NCBI GenBank assembly: GCA_043758105.1
Contig: JAYVOF010000127.1
Span: 1-60,134, forward strand
Origin: JANPPS01 sp043758105
Lineage (GTDB): Bacteria > Pseudomonadota > Alphaproteobacteria > Acetobacterales > Acetobacteraceae
Length of the DNA: 60,134 nt
Direction of reading: 5' to 3'
Position numbers and translations under genes: made by a program. This document shows, piece by piece, positions 32,932-39,947 of the stretch. The stretch's first letter is position 1; every line of letters begins with the position of its first letter. The notes under the pieces are model-generated. The model was not told the origin of the DNA. It was given only the letters and a program-made list of their open reading frames with translations, and ran no database searches.

Positions 32932-34698
32932 CTATCCCCCCAACGTCTCGAACACGTCGCCGTGCGGCGGTAATCCCAAAATATGGGTGCGGTGCCACAG
33001 GGCGTAAAACAGCAAGGTCCAGGCCGCAAAACCCTCGCGCCGGCCCGCGGCGGCGCGGAACAGCGCCACGACCCGGCCCGGCTCGGCAATTTCGGCCACG
33101 CCCGGCTGCGCGGCCACCAACGGTCCCAGCCGAGATGCCTGTGCCGCAATCCACACGCCGACCGGAACCGTAAACCCCTGCTTGGGCGCAAACGGCTGAG
33201 CCTCTGGTAAATGCCGCGCAACCCATTGGCGCAGTAACCATTTTCCGCGGCGATCCCGCACCTTGAGCCCGTCCGGCAGACGAAATCCGGCCGCCGCCAC
33301 GCCCCTATCCAAAAATGGCGTCCGCCCCTCCACCCCATGCGCCATCAGACAGCGGTCCAGCTTCAGTAACAGATCGTGCGGCAGCCAATCCGCCACGTCC
33401 GTCGCCTGCGCCACCGCCAGGCGGCTGCGGCCCGGCATCGCCGCCTGCCCCTCGGCCGCCACCAGCCCGTCGCGCCAGCCGAGCGCCCGGCTGCGCAACA
33501 CGTCCAGCCGGTCGAACGTGCCGCGCACCCGCATGCCGCGCCCGCCCTGCCACCACGGACGCATCGCGCTGCGATACCGGCCGTATCCGGCGAAAATCTC
33601 GTCTCCGCCCTCGCCGCACAGCACGACCTTCACGTCCTCGCGGGCGCGCCGGGCCAGGAACCACGAGGGGATGATGGCGTAATCGGCCGCCGGATCATCC
33701 ATACAGGCGACGATCTCCGGCAGATGCCGCCAGACCATCGCCTCGGTAATCATCAGCGTCTCGTGCCGGGCCCCGACCGCCTTGGCGATGAGCGCCGCCC
33801 GCGGCCGTTCATCCGCCGCACCCGGCGCATCGAACCCGGCGGTAAACGCCAGCACCGGGCGGGTGTTCAGCCGCGCCATCATCGCCAGCACGGCAGCACT
33901 ATCCACGCCGCCCGAGAGGAACATGCCATAGGGTACATCGCTCCGCTGATGCAGGTCCACGGCCTGTTCCAGCGCGGCATCCAACCGGGCCAGGGCGGCG
34001 TCTTCGGTAATCGTCTCCGGCCCGCCCTCCGGCAGGGCGGCGATGCGGTGGCGGTCCAGGATGTGACCGTCCGCCACCCGCAGCGTCTCGCCGGGCAGGA
34101 CCCGCTGGATCCCCTCGAAGATGGTATCGGCGCCCGTGGTGAACTGCATCTGCAGCAGCTCCTCCCGCGCGGCGACGCGTAACCGCCGGGACACGAGGCC
34201 GGCCGCCAGCAGCGCCTGAGGCTCGGACGCAAAGGCGAGCCCACCCTCGATCTGCGCGGTATAGAGCGGCTTGATGCCGAACGGATCGCGCGTCAGCGTC
34301 ACGCTGCGGGCGGCGCGCTCATGGATCGCGATGGCATACATGCCGCGGAGCGCGTGGGCATAGCCGGTCCCATCGCGCAGCCAGAGATGCAGCGGGGGCT
34401 CGCAGTCGCTGCCGGTCGCGAGCTGGACACCGGCGGTCACAAGCTCGTGCTGTAACTCACGGTAATTATAGATTTCTCCGTTCGCGACTAGGGCCGCCGC
34501 GCCGGCAAACAGCGGCTGATCGCCGCCCGCCAGGTCGATGATCGCGAGCCGGGTGTGCACCAACGCGGTCCGTCCGACGACGGAATGACCGGCTCCGTCC
34601 GGCCCCCGATGCGCCAGCGCGGCCGCGAGGGCGTCCAACACCTGCGCGCTCGGCGGCGGCGCGCCGGGTGCCATCACCAGCCCGGCGATGCCGCACAT
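32932..34698 (-). CDS. asnB: Asparagine synthase (glutamine-hydrolysing)
   Basis: Class II amidotransferase joined to an ATP-pyrophosphatase synthetase domain. From MCGIAGLVMAPG (ATG 34698; Cys2 is the nucleophile) it has 588 residues. Glutaminase signatures HRGPDGAGH, RLAIIDLAGGDQPL and NGEIYNYREL are present, and the synthetase PP-loop is FLSGGVDSAAVL, with GEGGDEIFAGYGRYR and EGRTPFLDR downstream. The open frame to 35418 is a shadow of the glycosyltransferase. It overlaps the glycosyltransferase stop by four bases (ATGA). AsnB paralogues beside glycosyltransferases often modify polysaccharide sugars or peptides, so this may not be the housekeeping enzyme. Confidence 0.93.
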   Translation of the reverse strand: MCGIAGLVMAPGAPPPSAQVLDALAAALAHRGPDGAGHSVVGRTALVHTRLAIIDLAGGDQPLFAGAAALVANGEIYNYRELQHELVTAGVQLATGSDCEPPLHLWLRDGTGYAHALRGMYAIAIHERAARSVTLTRDPFGIKPLYTAQIEGGLAFASEPQALLAAGLVSRRLRVAAREELLQMQFTTGADTIFEGIQRVLPGETLRVADGHILDRHRIAALPEGGPETITEDAALARLDAALEQAVDLHQRSDVPYGMFLSGGVDSAAVLAMMARLNTRPVLAFTAGFDAPGAADERPRAALIAKAVGARHETLMITEAMVWRHLPEIVACMDDPAADYAIIPSWFLARRAREDVKVVLCGEGGDEIFAGYGRYRSAMRPWWQGGRGMRVRGTFDRLDVLRSRALGWRDGLVAAEGQAAMPGRSRLAVAQATDVADWLPHDLLLKLDRCLMAHGVEGRTPFLDRGVAAAGFRLPDGLKVRDRRGKWLLRQWVARHLPEAQPFAPKQGFTVPVGVWIAAQASRLGPLVAAQPGVAEIAEPGRVVALFRAAAGRREGFAAWTLLFYALWHRTHILGLPPHGDVFETLGG

Positions 34699-35705
34699 CA
34701 GTGCATCCCCTGCAACGCGGCGGCCCATTGCGCCAAGACCGGTTCCGGGGCGAACTGAGCGACGTAGGAGTCCCGCCCGGCGGCGCCCAACCCGCGCGCG
34801 AGGCCCGGATCGCGCAGCACCTGTTGGATCTGCTGCGCCAACGCGACCGGGTCTTCTTTGGGCACCAAAATCCCGTTCCGTCCGGATGTGATCAGCTCGA
34901 CCGGACCGGCCGCGTCGGCGGCGATGATGGGAATGCCGGCCGAAAACGCCTCGATCACGACATTGCCCAGCGGCTCGTGCCGGCTCGGGCACACCATGAC
35001 GGTGGCGGCGGCCAGCAGCGCCGCCTGATCGGTGCGCCAGCCCAGCAAATGCAGGCGGTCGGTCACGTCCAGCCGCCGGGCCAATGCCTCCAGCGCCTTC
35101 CGCTCCGGCCCCTCCCCCGCGATCACGGCGTGCACCCCCGGCAGGGACGGCAGCGCGCGGATGAGGACGTCGAACGCCTTGTTGCGATGCAGCCGGCCGA
35201 GCGCGAGGACCACGGGCGCACCCGGCGGCGTGGGCAGCGCGGCAGGGGCGGCACCCCGTAAATCCGGGGCAAAATTCGGCAAATGATGCACCCGGGGCGT
35301 CGGCCATCCCTGGCCGCGAATCCAATCCACGATCCCCTGCGTATTGCCGATCAGGTGCTGGCAGTGCCGGTAATAGCGCAGATCGTAATAACCGCCGAGC
35401 CGCCCGGCCAGAATCCACGGCCCGGTCGGCGTCGCACCCGCCGCCCGGTTCATCCAGGCCACCACGACCCGCGGCTGAAACCGGCGCAGCGCCGCACGCA
35501 GCCGCAACCGGGTCATGACATCGAGCGGACCGCCGAACGCGAGCTGACGCGGACCGAGCCGTTCGAGACGCGCCGCCCGCCCGCGGTCCTGGCGGAATAG
35601 CGGCAGCACGGTCTCCCCAGCGTCCGACTGCGCCAGCACGAGCCGCTCATAGAACAGCTCCGCCCCGCCCTCGGGGGCCCCCGCCATGACGTGAGCGATC
35701 TTCAT
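34698..35705 (-). CDS. Glycosyltransferase, GT4 type
   Basis: Probable sugar transferase for a surface glycan. From MKIAHVMAGAPEGGAELFYERL (ATG 35705, quoted by MKIAHVMAGAPEGGAEL) it has 335 residues with GT-B fold features: N-terminal acceptor domain with GGAE, then VVLALGRLHRNKAFDVLI, and the nucleotide-sugar motif CPSRHEPLGNVVIEAFSAG with the two glutamates (E-x7-E). No TM helix. It starts an operon with asnB and pyrC and is divergent from ygfZ, 126 bases away. The donor and acceptor are unknown. Confidence 0.92.
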   Translation of the reverse strand: MKIAHVMAGAPEGGAELFYERLVLAQSDAGETVLPLFRQDRGRAARLERLGPRQLAFGGPLDVMTRLRLRAALRRFQPRVVVAWMNRAAGATPTGPWILAGRLGGYYDLRYYRHCQHLIGNTQGIVDWIRGQGWPTPRVHHLPNFAPDLRGAAPAALPTPPGAPVVLALGRLHRNKAFDVLIRALPSLPGVHAVIAGEGPERKALEALARRLDVTDRLHLLGWRTDQAALLAAATVMVCPSRHEPLGNVVIEAFSAGIPIIAADAAGPVELITSGRNGILVPKEDPVALAQQIQQVLRDPGLARGLGAAGRDSYVAQFAPEPVLAQWAAALQGMH

Positions 35706-35831
35706 TCGGAAGCGATCTTCATTCAGCCGGGCATTTCCGCATGGCGCGGCCTTAGCACGCACCGCACGTCGCGTCGAAACAGCGCGTCGAAAGTGCTTGT
35801 GCCGGGGCAGGCCGGTCCCCAATTCCGGGCC

Positions 35832-36641
35832 ATGACATCCATTGCTTTGCTGCCTGACCGCGCCGTGTTGTCCGTCTCTGGGGAGGATCGGGTGGCGTTC
35901 TTGCAGGGGCTTGTGTCCAATGACGTGGCGGACGCCGCGGTGGACCGGGCAGTGTGGGCGGCGCTGTTGACGCCGCAGGGCAAGTGGCTCGCGGATTTTT
36001 TCATCACCGCCGGGCCGGACGGGCTGTTGCTGGATTGCGAGGCCGGGCAGGCGGCGATGCTGGAACAGCGGCTGGGGCGGTTTCGCATGCGGTCCCGGGT
36101 CGAAATCGGGCGGACGGGGTTGCGGGTTTATGCGGGATGGGGCGGGGGAACGCCCGGCGTGCCAGACCCGCGGCTGGCGGAGATGGGCACCCGGATCGTC
36201 ACGAACGACGCGCTGGCCACCACGGCGGAGGCCGCGGATTGGGACCGGCATCGGCTGGCGCTCGGCGTCCCCGACGGGTCGCGGGACCTGGAATCGGAGA
36301 AGAGCACGCTGCTGGAGGCGGGGTTCGATGAGCTGAATGGGGTGTCCTGGACCAAGGGCTGCTACATGGGCCAGGAGCTGACGGCGCGGACCAAATACCG
36401 CGGTTTGCTGAAGCGGCGGCTGACCCCGGTGCGGATCGAGGGCGCCGCGCCCGCGTTCGGCACGCCGGTGCTGCAGGATGGGATCGAGGTCGGAGCCATG
36501 CGTTCGGCGCACGGGGATCGGGGCCTGGCGCTGCTGCGGCTGGGAGCGATGGAGGCCACGTCCCTCACATGCGGGGACGCGGTTGCGCATCCAGCCGTGC
36601 CGGGTTGGATGGTCAGGCCGTTGGTGCTGGCCGGGTCATAG
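35832..36641 (+). CDS. ygfZ: Folate-binding protein YgfZ/Iba57-like
   Basis: Helper in [4Fe-4S] cluster assembly that resembles the T-protein of glycine cleavage. From MTSIALLPDRAVLSVSGED (ATG 35832) it has 269 residues, with FLQGLVSNDV near residue 25 and the invariant KGCYMGQELTART around the conserved cysteine. An ATG at 35691 would lie inside the divergent glycosyltransferase gene and is rejected. Its last 29 bases overlap the end of the convergent thioesterase gene. Confidence 0.94.
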   Translation: MTSIALLPDRAVLSVSGEDRVAFLQGLVSNDVADAAVDRAVWAALLTPQGKWLADFFITAGPDGLLLDCEAGQAAMLEQRLGRFRMRSRVEIGRTGLRVYAGWGGGTPGVPDPRLAEMGTRIVTNDALATTAEAADWDRHRLALGVPDGSRDLESEKSTLLEAGFDELNGVSWTKGCYMGQELTARTKYRGLLKRRLTPVRIEGAAPAFGTPVLQDGIEVGAMRSAHGDRGLALLRLGAMEATSLTCGDAVAHPAVPGWMVRPLVLAGS

Positions 36642-37116
36642 CCACACGCCGCCCGACCCAATCCGGCACCGCCAGCGCCGCGTGCGCGCGGGCCGCGGCG
36701 GCCACACGGTCTGCCACGCCGTCCCGGAACGGCACCACCCGGCGCGTCTGCAAATCCACCGACACCAGCAGCAATTCCTGCTGCGCGATCACCGTGGCGC
36801 CCCGGTGCATCTCGTGCGCCAAATGAATGCGCTTCGAATCCGCGCCTAAAATCTGCGAGGTGACGCCCACCTGTTCGCCGAGCAGCAATTCGGCGCGATA
36901 CAGGATGTGCGCCTCGACCGCGAAGGTTCCTGCCCCGGTCCGGGCGCGATAGGCGTCGCCGAGGCCCAGCGCGGACCAGAGCGCGTCCGTCGCATGGTCG
37001 AATACGACGATATAGTAGGCCAGGTTCATATGGCCATTGTCGTCGATCCACTCCGGCAGGACGGTCGCGTGATGCGCCCTGAACGGAACCGGGTCAGGTA
37101 TTGTCGTCGAAGCCAC
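36613..37116 (-). CDS. Hot-dog fold acyl-CoA thioesterase
   Basis: 4HBT-type thioesterase, about 167 residues. The motif PEWIDDNGHMNLAYYIVVFDHATD carries the typical D-x-NGHMN catalytic segment, followed by EAHILYRAELLLGEQV and LLVSVDLQTRRVVPF. The frame is open back to 37368, but that extension is the shadow of DUF2076. GTG 37116 gives the natural N-terminus ASTTIPDPVPFRAHH and overlaps DUF2076 by 23 bases. It ends inside the 3' end of ygfZ. Substrate unknown; it is similar to choline/carnitine-type thioesterases. Confidence 0.85.
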   Translation of the reverse strand: MASTTIPDPVPFRAHHATVLPEWIDDNGHMNLAYYIVVFDHATDALWSALGLGDAYRARTGAGTFAVEAHILYRAELLLGEQVGVTSQILGADSKRIHLAHEMHRGATVIAQQELLLVSVDLQTRRVVPFRDGVADRVAAAARAHAALAVPDWVGRRVAMTRPAPTA

Positions 37117-37909
37117 CCGTGTCGAACCCACCGCCGCCACCGCTGAACGGATCGCTACCGCCGGGGTCGGATCCGGAATCGTCGAAGCCCTTTGCCGCGC
37201 CACCGCCCGCGAACGGGTCGGAGGTGGGGGTGTCGAAACCCGGCGCACCGGTGAAGCCGGCCGTGGGGTCGGACACCGGCGAGACGCCGGCCCCGTCGAA
37301 CGCGGTGCCGAAGGGCGAGTTGGACGCGAGGTTCTGTCCGCCAAAGCCGCCGGCCATGCCCCCGTCATGATGCCCGCTGAAGGCGTTCATCAGCGCGTTG
37401 CCGACCACCATGCCGCCGGCCACGCCCGCTGCGGTGGTGAGGGCCGAGCCCAGAAAGCTTGACCCGCCGCCCTGTTGGAACATGCCGGGCTGATAGTTGG
37501 GCGGGTATTGCGGGGGCGGCGGGGCGGATTGCATTGAGGGGCGGGCATAGCCGGGCTGTGGTGGGCCGCCACCGCCGAACAGGCTGCCGAAGAACCCGCT
37601 GCGCTGCTGCGGCTGTTGCGCGGCTTGCTGGGCGGCGCCTTGGGCCTGCTGCAGCTCCCATTCCAGGCGGCGGATGCGGTTCTGCGCCTCGGCGAACGCG
37701 GCCTCTTGCACCAATGCGGTCTGAGTGATGCGGTAGCGGGCCTGGGGGAAGGCCTGGAATTGGGTGGCGATGAAGGCGTCGGCCTCCGGATCGATCGGCG
37801 GCAGCGCCGGCTGCGCTTGCGGCACGCTGCCGAAGCCGCCTGTCGGGCCACCTTGCCCGGCAATGCGGGCGATGAACTTGCCGATCAGGTCCCGCTCTTC
37901 GTTCGTCAT
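37094..37909 (-). CDS. DUF2076 family protein
   Basis: Conserved proteobacterial protein, about 271 residues from MTNEERDLIGKFIARI (ATG 37909). The N-terminal half is the family domain: EADAFIATQFQAFPQARYRITQTALVQEAA and a coiled coil (NRIRRLEWELQQAQ). Then come Gln/Pro and Gly-rich stretches, a Gly/Ala membrane-like helix (ALTTAAGVAGGMVVGNALM) and a C-terminal low-complexity tail of Gly, Asp, Phe and Ser repeats (SDPFAGGGAAKGFDD). Function unknown; the composition suggests a periplasmic or membrane-associated scaffold. Seventeen bases separate the CoA-binding gene's family-type stop at 37977 from the open frame here. Confidence 0.88.
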   Translation of the reverse strand: MTNEERDLIGKFIARIAGQGGPTGGFGSVPQAQPALPPIDPEADAFIATQFQAFPQARYRITQTALVQEAAFAEAQNRIRRLEWELQQAQGAAQQAAQQPQQRSGFFGSLFGGGGPPQPGYARPSMQSAPPPPQYPPNYQPGMFQQGGGSSFLGSALTTAAGVAGGMVVGNALMNAFSGHHDGGMAGGFGGQNLASNSPFGTAFDGAGVSPVSDPTAGFTGAPGFDTPTSDPFAGGGAAKGFDDSGSDPGGSDPFSGGGGGFDTGGFDDNT

Positions 37910-37976
37910 GTCACGTCCCCTTCGAGGTTTGTGGCCGCACGCAGGTGGCGCGCCGGGCATTCCGGTTCAAGATGCG

Positions 37977-38378
37977 TCACAATCCCAGGCGACGCCACTC
38001 GATGGCCGGGCAGCGGTCCATGACGACGCGGAGGCCTGCCTCCGCGGCGCGGGCGGCGGCGGCGGGGTCCCGCACGCCGAGCTGCAACCAGACGGTACGG
38101 GCGCCGAGCCGGATCGCCTCGTCCACCACCGCGCCGGCGGCGTCGGATGCGCGGAAGATGTCCACCATATCGAGCGGCCCGGCCTCGTCCAGCGTCGCCA
38201 CTACCGGGTGGCCCAGCACGGCTGTCCCCGCCAGCCCGGGGTTCACGCCCACGACGTCAAAACCGTGGGCGATCAGGAACGACGCCACGCCATAGGACGG
38301 ACGCTCGGGCTTGTGCGACAGGCCGACGACGGCGATCCGCTTCGTGCTGGTGAGGATATCCCTGATTGGATCCGCCAT
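37977..38378 (-). CDS. CoA-binding domain protein (YccU type)
   Basis: Rossmann-fold protein of 133 residues. MADPIRDILTSTKRIAVVGLSHKPERPSYGVASFL is the standard family N-terminus (key part AVVGLSHKPERPSYGVA), with VGVNPG, DMVDIFR and a C-terminal VMDRCPAIEWRRL. Members bind CoA or nucleotides, but the cellular role is not settled. It diverges from glyQ with 37 bases between starts. Confidence 0.92.
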   Translation of the reverse strand: MADPIRDILTSTKRIAVVGLSHKPERPSYGVASFLIAHGFDVVGVNPGLAGTAVLGHPVVATLDEAGPLDMVDIFRASDAAGAVVDEAIRLGARTVWLQLGVRDPAAAARAAEAGLRVVMDRCPAIEWRRLGL

Positions 38379-38415
38379 CTTTCCCCCGTTCTATTCGGCC
38401 CTTATGCTGCCGCGG

Positions 38416-39294
38416 ATGAAACCGCCCAGCTTCCAGGACTTGATCCTCCGCCTGCACGCCTTTTGGGCCGCGCAGGGCTGCGTCATCTTGCAGCCGTATG
38501 ACATGGAGATGGGGGCCGGCACGTTCCACCCGGCGACCACGCTGCGCGCATTGGGCCCGAAACCCTGGCGCGCCGCCTATGTCCAGCCGAGCCGGCGTCC
38601 GTCCGATGGCAGGTATGGCCAGAACCCCAACCGGCTGGGGCATTATTACCAATACCAGGCCATACTGAAGCCGAGTCCGGACGATTGCCAGGCGCTGCTG
38701 CTGGACAGCTACCGCGCGATCGGCATCGACCCTCTGCTGCATGACATCCGGTTCGTAGAAGATGATTGGGAGTCACCGACCTTGGGCGCGTGGGGCCTGG
38801 GGTGGGAAGTGTGGTGCGACGGGATGGAGGTGACGCAGTTCACCTATTTCCAGCAAGTCGGCGGCATCGCGGTGGCGTCGCCCAGCGCAGAATTCACCTA
38901 CGGGCTGGAGCGGCTGGCCATGTATGTGCAGGGGGTCGAGAACGTCTATGACCTCGATTTCAACGGCCAGGGTGTCACGTATGGCGATGTGTTCTTGCGG
39001 AATGAGCAGGAATACAGCCGATATAGTTTCGAATTTGCAGACACAGCGCAGCTTGGCGGACATTTTGCCGATGCCGAAAAAGAATGTGCGGCGCTGCTAA
39101 AGGCCGGTCTCGCCCTGCCCGCATACGACCAATGCATCAAGGCGAGCCATCTGTTCAACCTGCTGGACGCCCGCGGCGTGATCTCGGTCATCGAACGCGC
39201 CGCCTATATCGGACGCGTGCGCACCCTGGCCCGCGGTTGCTGCGAGGCATGGCTGGCCGGTGAAACGATTGCCGCAACCCCGGTCAGCGCGTAA
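38416..39294 (+). CDS. glyQ: Glycyl-tRNA synthetase alpha subunit
   Basis: Catalytic subunit of the alpha2beta2 enzyme. From MKPPSFQDLILRLHAFWA (ATG 38416) it has 292 residues. Visible motifs are GCVILQPYDMEMGAGTFHP, AAYVQPSRRPSDGRYG, EDDWESPTLGAWGLGWEVW and GLERLAMYVQGV. Normally glyS follows directly; here a vapBC module occupies the interval. Divergent from the CoA-binding gene. Confidence 0.98.
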   Translation: MKPPSFQDLILRLHAFWAAQGCVILQPYDMEMGAGTFHPATTLRALGPKPWRAAYVQPSRRPSDGRYGQNPNRLGHYYQYQAILKPSPDDCQALLLDSYRAIGIDPLLHDIRFVEDDWESPTLGAWGLGWEVWCDGMEVTQFTYFQQVGGIAVASPSAEFTYGLERLAMYVQGVENVYDLDFNGQGVTYGDVFLRNEQEYSRYSFEFADTAQLGGHFADAEKECAALLKAGLALPAYDQCIKASHLFNLLDARGVISVIERAAYIGRVRTLARGCCEAWLAGETIAATPVSA

Positions 39295-39303
39295 TATACC
39301 CGC

Positions 39304-39558
39304 ATGGGACACATGCTGACGATCGAGAGTGACGAAGCCCTCACGCTTGCGACCGAACTCGCCGGGCTGACCGGCAAGAGTTTGGACGATGTCGTCCTCC
39401 TGTCGCTGCGCAACCAGGCCGAAAAAGAGCGCGCCCGGCAGGCCAAGGTGGATCACCTGATGGACCTGGCGGCGCAAATCCGCGCCGGGCTCACCGAGCC
39501 GCTCTCCACCTACAGCACCGATTTTCTTTACGATGACGAGACCGGGCTGCCCAGGTGA
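39304..39558 (+). CDS. vapB: VapB-type antitoxin
   Basis: Antitoxin of a type II pair. The 84 residues have an N-terminal strand-like segment (MLTIESDEALTLATELAGLTGKSLDDVV) like the Rv0623/PSK-family DNA-binding domain, a basic helix rich in Lys, Arg and Glu, and a C-terminal acidic tail (STDFLYDDETGLPR) suited to wrapping the toxin. It begins nine bases after glyQ. The vapC GTG overlaps its stop (GTGA). Start M1 or M4 cannot be decided. Antitoxin-toxin complexes of this type usually repress their own promoter, but here the pair sits inside a housekeeping operon. Confidence 0.9.
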   Translation: MGHMLTIESDEALTLATELAGLTGKSLDDVVLLSLRNQAEKERARQAKVDHLMDLAAQIRAGLTEPLSTYSTDFLYDDETGLPR

Positions 39559-39947
39559 TCGTCGACTCCTCTGCCCTCATCGCCATAGCACTGCTCGAGC
39601 CCGAGGCAAGGCGCCTCACCGACGCCATCACGCTCGCCGGCTACGTGCGGATGGGCGCGCCCAATTTCCTGGAGGCGGCACTGGTCATCGACAACCGCTC
39701 CAAGCGGTTCGTCCGGGCACGGTTCGACCAATATCTGCATGACGCCGAGATCGACGTCGTGCCGTTCACGGCCGAGATGGCCGTGCTGGCTCGGGAGGCG
39801 CACCGGCAATACGGCCGCGGCCGCCACCCGGCTCGACTCAATCTGGGCGATTGCTTCGCCTATGCCTTGGCGAAGTCGCTGAACGAGCCCTTGCTGTTCA
39901 AGGGCAACGATTTCTCCCAAACCGACATCGAACCCGCACCCTACTGA
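39555..39947 (+). CDS. vapC: VapC-type PIN-domain ribonuclease toxin
   Basis: Type II toxin, 130 residues from GTG 39555. The PIN acidic residues are all in place: D4 (MIVDSSAL), E40 (NFLEAAL), D99 (LNLGDCFAYALAK) and D119 (FKGNDF). Such toxins cut tRNAs or rRNA. The stop TGA overlaps the ATG of glyS (TGATG), so glyS translation is probably coupled to vapC translation. No sign of decay. Confidence 0.94.
   Translation: MIVDSSALIAIALLEPEARRLTDAITLAGYVRMGAPNFLEAALVIDNRSKRFVRARFDQYLHDAEIDVVPFTAEMAVLAREAHRQYGRGRHPARLNLGDCFAYALAKSLNEPLLFKGNDFSQTDIEPAPY

Noticed and set aside
39304..39947. Mobile element or prophage carrying vapBC
   Set aside because: No transposase, integrase or inverted ends are visible around the module; only the two TA genes are present.
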